NCBI RefSeq assembly: GCF_047730175.1
Contig: NZ_CP159833.1
Coordinates: 1,426,001-1,490,000, forward strand
DNA: 64,000 bases
Direction of reading: 5' to 3'
DNA from: Marifrigoribacter sp047730175
GTDB taxonomy: Bacteria > Bacteroidota > Bacteroidia > Flavobacteriales > Flavobacteriaceae
Shown here: positions 33,532-42,445 of the stretch, piece by piece
Numbering within the stretch: the stretch's first letter is position 1
Layout of the letters: every line of letters begins with the position of its first letter
Position numbers and translations under genes: made by a program
Notes under the pieces: generated by a model
What the model was told of the DNA's origin: nothing
Databases searched by the model: none
The model's input: the letters and a program-made list of their open reading frames with translations, nothing else

Positions 33532-35903
33532 AAGAACAACAGTCACCATATCTTATTATGGAAGAGGAAAATACCATCGATATAAAACAAGCAATTACAG
33601 AGTATTTGCGATATTGGCCCTGGTTTATACTAAGCCTAATGCTATGTGCCACAGCCAGTTTTTTATACCTGCGCTATACCGCTAAGGTATATGAAACTAC
33701 GGCCAAGATAAAAATTTTAAACGAAGGCAAGGGTTTAAATTTACCCATGGACGAGTTGTTATTTAACAGCTCTAATGTCAACTTGGAAAATGAAATTGAA
33801 ATTCTTAGTTCATACAGGATCTTAAAGAAAGTAGAAAAAGAGCTACAACTAAGTCATGTTTTTTATGAAGAAGGGAGCATTCAAACTTCACAACTAGATA
33901 CCCTGCCCTTTAGCTATAGGCGAATTATTGGGGTTGATAGTGTATCTACAACAGGAAGTTTCAACATTAGCGTGACGCCAAGTGCCTTTGAAATTTATGA
34001 TTTTAAAACAGATTCCACCACCCTGTTTGCAAACCATGACACCAATATAACCCAACATAGCCTACCCTTTCAAATAAAGATAGAAAACCCTGAAGAGCTT
34101 GCCTTGTGTATAGGCAAACAATATAATGTGCATATAAAAACGATAAAGAATGCCGTTCTTAATTTAAAGAGCTCCCTTGAGGTAAATTCTGTAGGTAAGA
34201 AGAGTGACATTGTAGAACTGCGTATGGAAGGAGAAAGTGCTTCAAGATCCGAAAAGATTCTCAATGCGATTCTCAATGCTTTTAATGAAGATGGAATCCA
34301 AGACCGCCAGCTAATCTCAAAACGTACCTTAGAATTTATTGATGATCGTTTTATTTTTTTATCGGAAGAGTTAGACTCCATAGAGTCGGATAAAAAAGAT
34401 TTTAAACAAGAAAACAACTTGGTGTATATTGAGGCAGACACACAATTAAGCCTAAAAAAAGGAGCACAAGCAGATGACGAAGTCTTTCGCATCGAAAACC
34501 AGTTGGCCTTATCGCAATTACTAGAAGATGCCATCAATGACCCCAATACAAAAAGTAAGTTATTACCTGCTAATTTTGGTTTAGAGAGCAGTGCAATTAA
34601 TACCTTAATCGAAACATACAATACCGCCCTACTCGACAATGAAAAACTAATCGGTAGTGGTGGCGTTAATAACCCAATCGTAAGACAATTACAGTTACAA
34701 CTGCTTGATTTACGAGCAAACATAGACAGCTCTTTAAAAGTCTACAGGAATCAGCTACAACTTTCACAAAGGCAATTAGCCTCTCGGGATAAAAAATTTA
34801 AATCTGAAGTTTACAACTTGCCCCAGAAGGAAAAATTATTACGAGCGATTAATCGCCAGCAAAAAATTAAAGAAAGTCTGTTTTTATTATTACTTCAAAA
34901 AAGAGAAGAAGCATCTATTAGTTTGGCGGTCACAGAGCCTTCTGTTAAGGTGGTAGAATATGCCCTCTCTGGATCCTTACCCGTTTCACCCAAGCCTAAG
35001 ATTATATATTTAGTAGCTCTTTTATTGGGCTTAATAATTCCTTTTGGAATTTTGTATGTGATGTTTCTTTTAGACAACAAAATACATGGTAAAGAAGATA
35101 TCGAAAAATCAATATCTGATATTCCAGTGGTTGGAGAAATCCCTACAATTAAAGAAGGGACCAATACTATATTTAGCAATCCTAACGATCGTTCAATATT
35201 GGCAGAATCGTTTCGGATATTAAGTTCTAACACAAACTATATACTATCCTTTAAAGAAGAGGGTAAAGGAAGTGTGGTCTATTGTACTTCTAGCATTAAA
35301 GGGGAGGGTAAAACGTTTGTAAGCTTGAATTTATCTTTAGCATTATCGAGTTTAAATAAAAAAGTATTATTGATAGGTGCCGATTTAAGAAACCCTCAAG
35401 TACATAGTTATCTTGAAATAGATAAACATTTACCTGGTTTGTCCAATTACTTACACGATCCTAACTTTGAATGGAAAGGAGCTTTAATAAAAGGGTTTAG
35501 TGAGCACCCTGGTCACGACACTTTAATTTCTGGTGTAATTCCTCCTAACCCCCCAAATTTATTAACTAATGGACGTTTTGAAGTATTGTTAGAAGAAGCT
35601 AGGACACGATACGATTATATTATTGTAGATACGGCACCTACCATCTCGGTTACCGATACCCTTCTTATTTCTAAATTTGCAGACGCTACCATTTACATTA
35701 CCCGAGCAAATTATACGGAAAAGATTTTACTAGAGCATGCCAATTCTTTAGCAAAGAATAAAAAGCTAAAGAATATGGGCTATGTTATTAATCGGGTAGG
35801 TATTAATAAAAGATCTAGGTATGGTTATAACTATGGGTATGGTTATGGCTATAGTGAGGATACATTTAAACGATCTTGGAAGGATAAAATATTTAATAAA
35901 TAA
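33528..35903 (+). CDS. Polysaccharide co-polymerase with tyrosine autokinase domain (Wzc-like)
   Basis: Inner-membrane co-polymerase controlling chain length and export. The 791-residue protein has a Wzz domain between two membrane helices (near 32-48 and about 490-512), a long coiled-coil region and a cytosolic BY-kinase domain: Walker A GEGKT (about 590), Walker A' LLIGADLRNP and Walker B YDYIIVDTAP. The tail has a Tyr cluster YGYNYGYGYGY, the expected autophosphorylation site. The first Asp of the canonical Walker A' (IDAD) is Gly here. No cognate phosphatase gene is in the window. Confidence 0.93.
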   Translation: MKEQQSPYLIMEEENTIDIKQAITEYLRYWPWFILSLMLCATASFLYLRYTAKVYETTAKIKILNEGKGLNLPMDELLFNSSNVNLENEIEILSSYRILKKVEKELQLSHVFYEEGSIQTSQLDTLPFSYRRIIGVDSVSTTGSFNISVTPSAFEIYDFKTDSTTLFANHDTNITQHSLPFQIKIENPEELALCIGKQYNVHIKTIKNAVLNLKSSLEVNSVGKKSDIVELRMEGESASRSEKILNAILNAFNEDGIQDRQLISKRTLEFIDDRFIFLSEELDSIESDKKDFKQENNLVYIEADTQLSLKKGAQADDEVFRIENQLALSQLLEDAINDPNTKSKLLPANFGLESSAINTLIETYNTALLDNEKLIGSGGVNNPIVRQLQLQLLDLRANIDSSLKVYRNQLQLSQRQLASRDKKFKSEVYNLPQKEKLLRAINRQQKIKESLFLLLLQKREEASISLAVTEPSVKVVEYALSGSLPVSPKPKIIYLVALLLGLIIPFGILYVMFLLDNKIHGKEDIEKSISDIPVVGEIPTIKEGTNTIFSNPNDRSILAESFRILSSNTNYILSFKEEGKGSVVYCTSSIKGEGKTFVSLNLSLALSSLNKKVLLIGADLRNPQVHSYLEIDKHLPGLSNYLHDPNFEWKGALIKGFSEHPGHDTLISGVIPPNPPNLLTNGRFEVLLEEARTRYDYIIVDTAPTISVTDTLLISKFADATIYITRANYTEKILLEHANSLAKNKKLKNMGYVINRVGINKRSRYGYNYGYGYGYSEDTFKRSWKDKIFNK

Positions 35904-36120
35904 AAAGAGTGTTATAAACAATACATAGTGCCGGGAGTTAGGTTTCTAAAAGTGAAGCCCTTTAATCATTAATCGCGATTTTATGTCGCTATTACTAATA
36001 CTGTTGTATATGCAGAGTCAATAAATTAACAGCGTTACTAGTAATAAATAGCGTGTAATTACTTTAAATTATCACCTTTTATGTTTATGTTTAAAAAAAG
36101 TATTACTTTAGTCGATCATT

Positions 36121-36348
36121 ATGCGATCCCAAATCGTTAAAATATTAACATGGGTACTCTTCCTCGGAACAAGTGCCAATATGCTTGCACAGCGTTCAAA
36201 CGCTGGCTCAGGACCACCATCGCCTACTTCACAAAGAACTCCAGAATTACCATTAGATAAGAGTATTATTGTACTGATTTGTGCTGGATTAATCTTAGGG
36301 TGCTATGTAGCTTTTAAAAACATGAAGGCTAAAAGTAAGCTTGACTAA
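36121..36348 (+). CDS. Small secreted membrane-anchored hypothetical protein
   Basis: A 75-residue protein with a signal peptide (cleavage near NMLAQ), a short Ser/Pro-rich linker (SGPPSPTSQRTPELPLD) and one C-terminal hydrophobic helix (SIIVLICAGLILGCYVAF) with a Lys-rich end. The arrangement PLDKS followed by a helix resembles small 'PID-x-G' tail proteins of flavobacteria, whose function is unknown. The last 20 bases overlap the convergent ribE gene. It may still belong to the polysaccharide locus by position. Confidence 0.65.
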   Translation: MRSQIVKILTWVLFLGTSANMLAQRSNAGSGPPSPTSQRTPELPLDKSIIVLICAGLILGCYVAFKNMKAKSKLD

Positions 36349-36919
36349 GCTTCTGCAAGTATTTTCCTATAACATCAAATTCTAAATTAACAAGTGTGCC
36401 TACATTAAAATCTTTAAAGTTTGTGTGTTCATACGTATAAGGTATAATAGCTACACTAAATTCGTTTTCCTTCGAATTAACAACTGTTAAACTAACTCCA
36501 TTAACAGTAATCGATCCTTTTTCAATTGTTATGTTTTTATAATCATCATTATATTTAAAAGTATAATAATAACTGCCATCGGCTTCTTTTACTTCAATGC
36601 AAACTCCTGTTTGATCAACATGTCCTTGAACCAAGTGGCCATCTAGTCTATTTCCTAACACCATTGCGCGTTCTAAATTAACAATATCTCCTACTGAAAC
36701 AGTATTCAAATTAGACTTATCAAGGGTTTCTTTAATAGCAGTTACCACATAACTTTCTGGCTTAATTTCAACAACAGTTAAACAAACACCATTATGTGAA
36801 ACACTTTGATCTATCTTCAATTCTGAAAATATCTTACTTTTAATTTCGAGGTGTAAATTACCGTCATCATGAACTATACTGCTAATTTCTCCTATTGTTT
36901 CAATTATTCCTGTAAACAT
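36329..36919 (-). CDS. ribE: Riboflavin synthase, alpha chain
   Basis: Makes riboflavin from two molecules of 6,7-dimethyl-8-ribityllumazine. The 196-residue protein has the two homologous barrel halves: MFTGIIETIGEI with SHNGVCLTV in the first and GHLVQGHVDQTG with VNGVSLTVV in the second. Length is typical. No FMN riboswitch is evident in the 60 bases before the start. It is divergent from pdxA and its end overlaps a small + strand gene. Confidence 0.96.
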   Translation of the reverse strand: MFTGIIETIGEISSIVHDDGNLHLEIKSKIFSELKIDQSVSHNGVCLTVVEIKPESYVVTAIKETLDKSNLNTVSVGDIVNLERAMVLGNRLDGHLVQGHVDQTGVCIEVKEADGSYYYTFKYNDDYKNITIEKGSITVNGVSLTVVNSKENEFSVAIIPYTYEHTNFKDFNVGTLVNLEFDVIGKYLQKLSQAYF

Positions 36920-36932
36920 GTTTTCAATTAAT

Positions 36933-36953
36933 TACATTTGTACTACAAAAATA
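36933..36953. promoter_or_regulatory. Divergent promoter boxes between ribE and pdxA
   Basis: TACATTTG (36933-36940, +) and minus-strand TATTTTTG (36953-36946) both fit TAnnTTTG and lie 5 bases apart, pointing toward pdxA and ribE respectively. The plus box is 38 bases before the pdxA ATG. Confidence 0.4.
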
Positions 36954-36978
36954 CAAATATTAAGAGTCACGGTCAAGC

Positions 36979-38049
36979 ATGAATAAGCAAAGAAAAATAG
37001 TTGTTGGTATATCAATTGGAGATTTAAATGGAATTGGTAGTGAGGTTGTATTAAAAACATTTGAAGATTCAAGAATCTTAGAATTTTGCACTCCTGTCAT
37101 ATTTGCGTCAGGTAAATTAATTTCGGCGTATAAAAAACTATATAATATAAATTGTAATTTCAACGGAATAGATGATGTGAAGTCATTAATTCATCAAAAA
37201 ATAAATGTTTTAAATGTTTGGAAAGAAAACGTTAGCATTGAACTTGGAACTGAAGATCCTGTAATGGGAGATTATGCAATTAAATCACTTAAGGCAGCGG
37301 TAAGTTCTTTGAAAAATGGAGAAATAGATGTTTTAGTTACAGCTCCTATTAATAAATCGAATGTTCAATCTGAATCTTTTAACTTTCCAGGACATACAGA
37401 CTATTTAGCGCAAGAATTAGAAGGCAATAGCCTAATGTTAATGATATCTAATAGTTTAAGAGTTGGGCTATTAACCGATCATGTAGCGTTGAAAGATATA
37501 GCTTCACATATTACTACCGAACTAATTGAAAATAAAATTCAAACAATTCATGATTCATTAATTAAAGATTTCGGAATTATAAAGCCTAAGATAGCTGTAT
37601 TAGGAATCAATCCTCATAATGGTGACAATGGAGTTATTGGTGATGAAGATGATACAATTATGATCCCTACTCTAGAAAAAATACGTACTAAAGGAAAATT
37701 GGTGTATGGGCCTTACGCTGCAGATAGTTTTTTTGGATCTAGAAATTATAAACAGTTTGATGCAGTCATCGCTTCTTATCATGACCAAGGATTAATTCCA
37801 TTTAAAACATTATCGTTTGGAAATGGGGTAAATTATACAGCAGGATTAAATAAAATCAGAACCTCTCCAGATCATGGTACTGCTTTTGATCTTGCAGGAA
37901 AAAACTTAGCCAATCACGAATCCTTTAGAGAAGCCGTTTACAAAGCAATTGAGATATTTAAAAAGAGAAATGAGTACAGCGAAATCTCCGAAAACCCTTT
38001 AAAAGTTTCTATACCTAATATAGGTGCTAAAAGGAATTGGCAAAATTAA
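36979..38049 (+). CDS. pdxA: 4-hydroxythreonine-4-phosphate dehydrogenase
   Basis: NAD-dependent step of the DXP-dependent pyridoxal phosphate pathway. The 356-residue protein has VGISIGDLNGIGSEV at the N-terminus, the metal-binding FPGHTDYLA and the later SYHDQGLIPFK, plus the C-terminal RTSPDHGTAFDLAG. In Bacteroidota it commonly precedes the DUF177-rpmF operon, as here. Confidence 0.96.
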   Translation: MNKQRKIVVGISIGDLNGIGSEVVLKTFEDSRILEFCTPVIFASGKLISAYKKLYNINCNFNGIDDVKSLIHQKINVLNVWKENVSIELGTEDPVMGDYAIKSLKAAVSSLKNGEIDVLVTAPINKSNVQSESFNFPGHTDYLAQELEGNSLMLMISNSLRVGLLTDHVALKDIASHITTELIENKIQTIHDSLIKDFGIIKPKIAVLGINPHNGDNGVIGDEDDTIMIPTLEKIRTKGKLVYGPYAADSFFGSRNYKQFDAVIASYHDQGLIPFKTLSFGNGVNYTAGLNKIRTSPDHGTAFDLAGKNLANHESFREAVYKAIEIFKKRNEYSEISENPLKVSIPNIGAKRNWQN

Positions 38050-38269
38050 AATGACAATATTCATCATTTAGCATCAAGTTGACTGTTTTGCAAATCAACA
38101 ATCCTTAATGCGATAGAAAGTTCATGTAATTTTATAACATGAATAGGATGGAATTATGATATTGATGTAGCTTTTGAAATGATTTATATCTCAATATTCT
38201 TTTTGAATGACTTATAATACTGAGTTAGCAAGGATTTAATTTATTCAAAAAAAGAATTGCTAAAACTAA

Positions 38270-38298
38270 TTTGCTATTCAAATAATTTTTTATCTTTG
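38270..38298 (+). promoter_or_regulatory. Promoter of the DUF177-rpmF-fabH-accBC operon
   Basis: TTTG (38270-38273), a 17-base spacer and TATCTTTG (38291-38298) form a good Bacteroidota -33/-7 pair about 46 bases before the first gene. Confidence 0.65.
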
Positions 38299-38300
38299 CA

Positions 38301-38340
38301 CCCGCCTTAATTGTAAGGCTATTACGTTAAACAGGCGTGT
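38301..38340 (+). promoter_or_regulatory. Leader with two alternative stems
   Basis: GCCTTA/TAAGGC (38304-38309 with 38314-38319) is a perfect hairpin; the overlapping CGCCT (38303-38307) can instead pair with AGGCG (38333-38337), which lies close to the start codon. The two structures exclude each other. Regulatory function is inference. Confidence 0.35.
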
Positions 38341-38344
38341 GATT

Positions 38345-38890
38345 ATGAAGGAATTGAAAGAATTTACTCTCCCATTTGCGGGTTTAAAGGTAGGTGAACA
38401 CGAGTTTGACTATAATATAAGTAAATCGTTCTTTGAGAATTTAGAGTATGAAGATTATAATGACGTAGACATTAAACTCGATGTACTTCTTGAAAAAAAA
38501 TCAACTTTATTAGAGTTTACACTTTCTTATTCAGGAAATGTAAATGTAAATTGTGATATTACAAATGAGCCTTATAACCAAGAATTATCTGGAAAATATC
38601 ACTTTGTAGTAAAGTTTGGAGATTCATTTGATAATGAGAATGAAGATTTATTAATAATACCACATGGTAGTTATGAAGTAAATATTCAGCAATATATATA
38701 TGAGTCTATAGTTTTGGCAATGCCATCAAGAAGAATCCATCCAGGAATTGAAGACGGAACATTAAATTCAGATATACTTGCTAAACTCGAAGAATTGCGC
38801 CCAAAACAAAGTAATGAAGATACTGAGTCTAAAGGCAATAAAACGGACCCAAGATGGGACACATTAAAGAATCTATTAACGGACAAATAA
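38345..38890 (+). CDS. DUF177 (YceD-family) protein
   Basis: A 181-residue cytosolic protein of the DUF177 family, linked with 23S rRNA accumulation and always near rpmF. ATG 38345 (MKELKEFTLPFAGLKVGEHEF) is preferred over an in-frame GTG at 38339. The sequence has the family's CDITNEPYNQELSG pattern, where the paired cysteines often seen in other phyla are reduced to one. An acidic middle and a C-terminal TDPRWDTLKNL motif follow. It is 8 bases before rpmF. Confidence 0.88.
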   Translation: MKELKEFTLPFAGLKVGEHEFDYNISKSFFENLEYEDYNDVDIKLDVLLEKKSTLLEFTLSYSGNVNVNCDITNEPYNQELSGKYHFVVKFGDSFDNENEDLLIIPHGSYEVNIQQYIYESIVLAMPSRRIHPGIEDGTLNSDILAKLEELRPKQSNEDTESKGNKTDPRWDTLKNLLTDK

Positions 38891-38898
38891 TATAAGTA

Positions 38899-39096
38899 AT
38901 GGCACATCCTAAAAGAAAAATCTCAAGAACTAGAAGAGATAAAAGAAGAACTCATTACAAGGCGACAACCCCACAAATTGCTACAGACCCTACTACAGGT
39001 GAGTCTCATTTGTATCACAGGGCTCACTGGCATGAAGGTAAATTATACTATCGTGGTCAAATTGTAATTGATGCAGTAGAAGAAGTAGAAGCATAG
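38899..39096 (+). CDS. rpmF: 50S ribosomal protein L32
   Basis: 65-residue ribosomal protein with the conserved start MAHPKRKISRTRRDKRR and an HYKA segment. The C-terminal half (HLYHRAHWHEGKLYYRGQIV) lacks the zinc-binding cysteines of the C+ form. It follows DUF177 after 8 bases and is succeeded by a strong terminator, so fabH expression needs read-through or its own promoter. Confidence 0.97.
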   Translation: MAHPKRKISRTRRDKRRTHYKATTPQIATDPTTGESHLYHRAHWHEGKLYYRGQIVIDAVEEVEA

Positions 39097-39120
39097 GTTT
39101 TTATGATTTTTAAAAATATA

Positions 39121-39151
39121 AACTCTCACAGAAATGTGAGAGTTTTTTATT
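39121..39151 (+). terminator. Terminator after rpmF
   Basis: AACTCTCACA pairs with TGTGAGAGTT (loop GAAA) and runs into a T-rich tail, 24 bases after the rpmF stop. Confidence 0.9.
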
Positions 39152-39268
39152 TTTAACTTTCTTTAAATAGAAAAACTACTTACTTTGTACTTGTTTTTGA
39201 TGAATTATTAGTATTTTTCATCACTTTTGGGGGCGTTCCCCTCATTTTGTAGATTTTAATTCAAGTTT

Positions 39269-40267
39269 ATGAGTAAAATTACAGCAGCGATTACAGCTGT
39301 AGGAGGATATGTTCCTGATTTCGTACTTACCAACCAAATTTTGGAATCAATGGTAGATACTAATGATGAATGGATAACAGCGCGAACTGGTATTAAGGAA
39401 CGTCGAATATTAAAAGATAAAGATAAAGGTACTTCCTTTCTTGCAATTCAGGCAGCTAAAGATCTATTGACTAAGAGTAAAGTAGATCCAGCCGAGATAG
39501 ACATGGTTATCATGGCTACAACTACTCCAGATATGCCTGTTGCAGTTACTGGAGCTTATGTAGCTACAGAAATTGGAGCAATAAATGCATTTTCATACGA
39601 TTTAATGGCAGCCTGTTCAAGTTTCTTGTTTGGCATGTCTACAGCCGCAAAATATATAGAGTCGGGTCGTTATAAAAAAGTACTCTTAATTGGCGCAGAT
39701 AAAATGTCCTCTATAATAGATTACACTGATAGATCAACTTGTATTATTTTTGGCGACGGAGCTGGTGCTGCCCTTTTTGAACCTAATCATGAGGGCTATG
39801 GAGTTCAAGATGAATATTTAAGAACAGATGGTGGTGGAAGACCTCATCTTAAAATAGATGCGGGTGGCTCCTTATTGCCTCCATCACACGAAACAATTGA
39901 TAATAAACAACATTTTGTTTACCAGGACGGAAGAACTGTTTTTAAATTTGCCGTTTCTAATATGGCAGATGTGAGTGAAAAAATATTAGAGCGCAACAAT
40001 ATTACAGGTGATGATATTGCCTGGTTAGTTCCGCATCAAGCAAATAACAGAATTATTGAGGCAACATCTAGAAGAATGGAACTTCCAGATGAAAAAGTGA
40101 TGAAGAATATTCATAAGTATGGAAACACAACTTCAGCAACACTTCCATTATGTCTTTATGACTATGAAAAAGTATTAAAAAAAGGAGACAAAATAGTTTT
40201 TGCTGCTTTTGGAGGAGGATTTACTTGGGGATCAATATACCTTACATGGGCATACGATTCAGAATAA
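39269..40267 (+). CDS. fabH: 3-oxoacyl-ACP synthase III
   Basis: Starts fatty-acid synthesis by condensing an acyl-CoA with malonyl-ACP. The 332-residue thiolase-fold protein has the catalytic cysteine in MAACSSFLFG (Cys116), the His motif WLVPHQANNRI and the Asn motif KYGNTTSATLP. The first 20 residues and the FGDGAGA loop fit FabH. It is 173 bases after rpmF and 31 before accB. Confidence 0.97.
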   Translation: MSKITAAITAVGGYVPDFVLTNQILESMVDTNDEWITARTGIKERRILKDKDKGTSFLAIQAAKDLLTKSKVDPAEIDMVIMATTTPDMPVAVTGAYVATEIGAINAFSYDLMAACSSFLFGMSTAAKYIESGRYKKVLLIGADKMSSIIDYTDRSTCIIFGDGAGAALFEPNHEGYGVQDEYLRTDGGGRPHLKIDAGGSLLPPSHETIDNKQHFVYQDGRTVFKFAVSNMADVSEKILERNNITGDDIAWLVPHQANNRIIEATSRRMELPDEKVMKNIHKYGNTTSATLPLCLYDYEKVLKKGDKIVFAAFGGGFTWGSIYLTWAYDSE

Positions 40268-40297
40268 CAACAACAATTAAGAATTAAACTAACTGAT

Positions 40298-40780
40298 ATG
40301 AATATTAAAGACATCCAAAATTTAATCAAGTTTGTGGCAAGATCTGGTGCCACTGAAGTAAAACTTGAAATGGAAGATATAAAAATCACCATTAGAACTG
40401 GAGATAACCACGGAAAAACGGACACAACTTATATACAACAAGTACCTGCTATGGGAGCTTTACAGCCTCAAGCTATGGTACCGCATGTAGATGTTGCTGC
40501 TGATAAACCATTAGAAACAGAAGCTGATGAAGATGCTAAATATGTAACCATTAAGTCTCCAATCATTGGGACATTTTACAGAAAATCATCTCCAGATAAA
40601 CCTGCTTTTGTTGAGGTAGGAGATACCATAAAAGACGGTGATGTTTTATGTGTCATTGAAGCAATGAAACTTTTTAATGAAATTGAAAGTGAAATTTCAG
40701 GTAAAATAATAAAAGTATTAGTTGATGATGCTTCTCCAGTAGAATTTGATCAACCATTATTTTTAGTAGATCCATCATAA
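40298..40780 (+). CDS. accB: Biotin carboxyl carrier protein of acetyl-CoA carboxylase
   Basis: Carrier subunit of acetyl-CoA carboxylase. The 160-residue protein has a flexible, Pro/Ala-rich linker (about 45-80) and a C-terminal biotinyl domain with the biotin-accepting lysine in EAMKLFNE (Lys124). It is followed by accC after 76 bases, the standard pair. Confidence 0.97.
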   Translation: MNIKDIQNLIKFVARSGATEVKLEMEDIKITIRTGDNHGKTDTTYIQQVPAMGALQPQAMVPHVDVAADKPLETEADEDAKYVTIKSPIIGTFYRKSSPDKPAFVEVGDTIKDGDVLCVIEAMKLFNEIESEISGKIIKVLVDDASPVEFDQPLFLVDPS

Positions 40781-40856
40781 ATTATCAAACCCCAAATCCC
40801 AAAATTCAATTACTAATTATAGTAATTGATGATTAAGGTTTGAAAATTTTTAAAGT

Positions 40857-42215
40857 ATGTTTAAAAAAATATTAATAGCAAATAGAGGAGAAATTGCACT
40901 AAGGATTATTCGAACTTGTAAAGAGATGGGAATTAAATCTGTCGCAGTGTACTCAAAAGCAGACGAAGAAAGTTTACATGTTCGTTTTGCAGACGAAGCT
41001 GTTTGTATTGGACCTGCAGCGAGTAGTGAGAGTTATTTAAAAATCTCGAACATTATTGCCGCAGCAGAAATTACCAATGCAGACGCTATTCATCCTGGAT
41101 ATGGATTTCTATCAGAGAATGCCAAATTTTCGAAAATATGTGATGAACACAATATTAAGTTTATTGGAGCTTCGCCAGACATGATCGATAGAATGGGAGA
41201 TAAGGCCATGGCAAAAACTACCATGATTGAAGCTGGAGTTCCTTGTGTTCCTGGAAGTGAAGGAGTGATTCCTGATTTTGAAACTTGTATAAAAGTTGCA
41301 AAGAAAACAGGTTACCCGGTAATGTTGAAAGCTAGTGCAGGTGGTGGTGGTAAGGGAATGAGAGCTGTATGGAAAGCAGATGAACTTCAAGATGCATGGG
41401 AATCGGCAAGGCAAGAAAGTAAAGCAGCTTTTGGAAATGATGACATGTACATGGAGAAGTTAATTGAAAAACCACGTCATATTGAAATTCAAATTGTTGG
41501 TGATAGTACCGGAAGAGCATGCCATTTAAGTGAAAGAGATTGTTCTATCCAAAGACGTCATCAGAAACTTACAGAAGAGACTCCAAGCCCTTTTATGACC
41601 GATAAATTGAGAAAGGACATGGGTAAGGCTGCAGTAAAAGCCTCCGAATACATAAAATATGAAGGTGCAGGTACCGTAGAATTTTTGGTAGATAAGAATC
41701 GTAATTTCTATTTTATGGAAATGAATACTCGAATTCAGGTGGAACATCCTATTACCGAGCAAGTGATCGATTTTGACTTAATCCGTGAACAAATTCTAGT
41801 GGCTGCAGGTGTGCCAATCTCTGGAAAAAACTATACGCCAAAATTACATTCAATAGAATGTCGTATCAATGCTGAAGATCCATATAACAACTTCCGCCCG
41901 TCACCCGGGAAGATAACAGTTTTACATGCTCCAGGCGGTCATGGAATACGTTTAGACACTCATGTCTATGCTGGCTATACGATTCCACCTAATTATGATT
42001 CTATGATTGCAAAATTAATCACAACCGCACAATCTCGTGAGGAAGCGATTAATAAAATGAAACGTGCACTAGACGAATTTGTTATCGAAGGAATAAAAAC
42101 TACCATTCCTTTTCATAGACAATTAATGAATGACCCTAGATATATTTCTGGAAATTATACTACCGCATTTATGGATGATTTTGTAATGGATGATCCAGTA
42201 GAAGATGAAGAATAA
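40857..42215 (+). CDS. accC: Biotin carboxylase subunit of acetyl-CoA carboxylase
   Basis: ATP-grasp enzyme carboxylating biotin on AccB. The 452-residue protein starts MFKKILIANRGEIALRIIRTC and has HPGYGFLSEN, the ATP-binding KASAGGGGKGMR, and MEMNTRIQVEHPITE. Length is typical. It closes the fabH-accB-accC run, followed by a strong terminator. Confidence 0.98.
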   Translation: MFKKILIANRGEIALRIIRTCKEMGIKSVAVYSKADEESLHVRFADEAVCIGPAASSESYLKISNIIAAAEITNADAIHPGYGFLSENAKFSKICDEHNIKFIGASPDMIDRMGDKAMAKTTMIEAGVPCVPGSEGVIPDFETCIKVAKKTGYPVMLKASAGGGGKGMRAVWKADELQDAWESARQESKAAFGNDDMYMEKLIEKPRHIEIQIVGDSTGRACHLSERDCSIQRRHQKLTEETPSPFMTDKLRKDMGKAAVKASEYIKYEGAGTVEFLVDKNRNFYFMEMNTRIQVEHPITEQVIDFDLIREQILVAAGVPISGKNYTPKLHSIECRINAEDPYNNFRPSPGKITVLHAPGGHGIRLDTHVYAGYTIPPNYDSMIAKLITTAQSREEAINKMKRALDEFVIEGIKTTIPFHRQLMNDPRYISGNYTTAFMDDFVMDDPVEDEE

Positions 42216-42222
42216 AAATTAG

Positions 42223-42257
42223 AAACTCCGAATGTAAATGATTCGGAGTTTTTTTTT
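42223..42257 (+). terminator. Terminator after accC
   Basis: AAACTCCGAAT pairs with ATTCGGAGTTT around GTAAATG and is followed by a run of Ts. Confidence 0.92.
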
Positions 42258-42258
42258 G

Positions 42259-42388
42259 GCGTTACTTTCTTTCAGAAAAACTTCAAGAAGGTCGGGCTTT
42301 CCACTATATCTTTTTTTACTTCTCGATACATTATGCTAAAGCATAATACTCGAAAAGACAAAAAGGATGCCGTTTTAATCCCTAACGC
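42259..42388. repeat. 130-bp long-hairpin dispersed repeat
   Basis: The ends GCGTTA (42259-42264) and TAACGC (42383-42388) are inverted. The interior folds into a long imperfect hairpin centred on ATTATGC-TAAA-GCATAAT and contains GGTCGGGCTTTCCACTATAT and AAAAAGGATGCCG. This pattern is familiar as a dispersed intergenic repeat in flavobacterial genomes; no protein is encoded. Confidence 0.65.
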
Positions 42389-42445
42389 ATTTTACATCAT
42401 GTAAACAATATTTTACTATTTTTCACTTTCTATAGATACTAACAA

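Noticed and set aside
34070..34723. 217-codon minus-strand frame inside wzc.
   Set aside because: Antisense shadow of a strongly conserved gene, with Ser/Lys-rich low-complexity translation and no domain.
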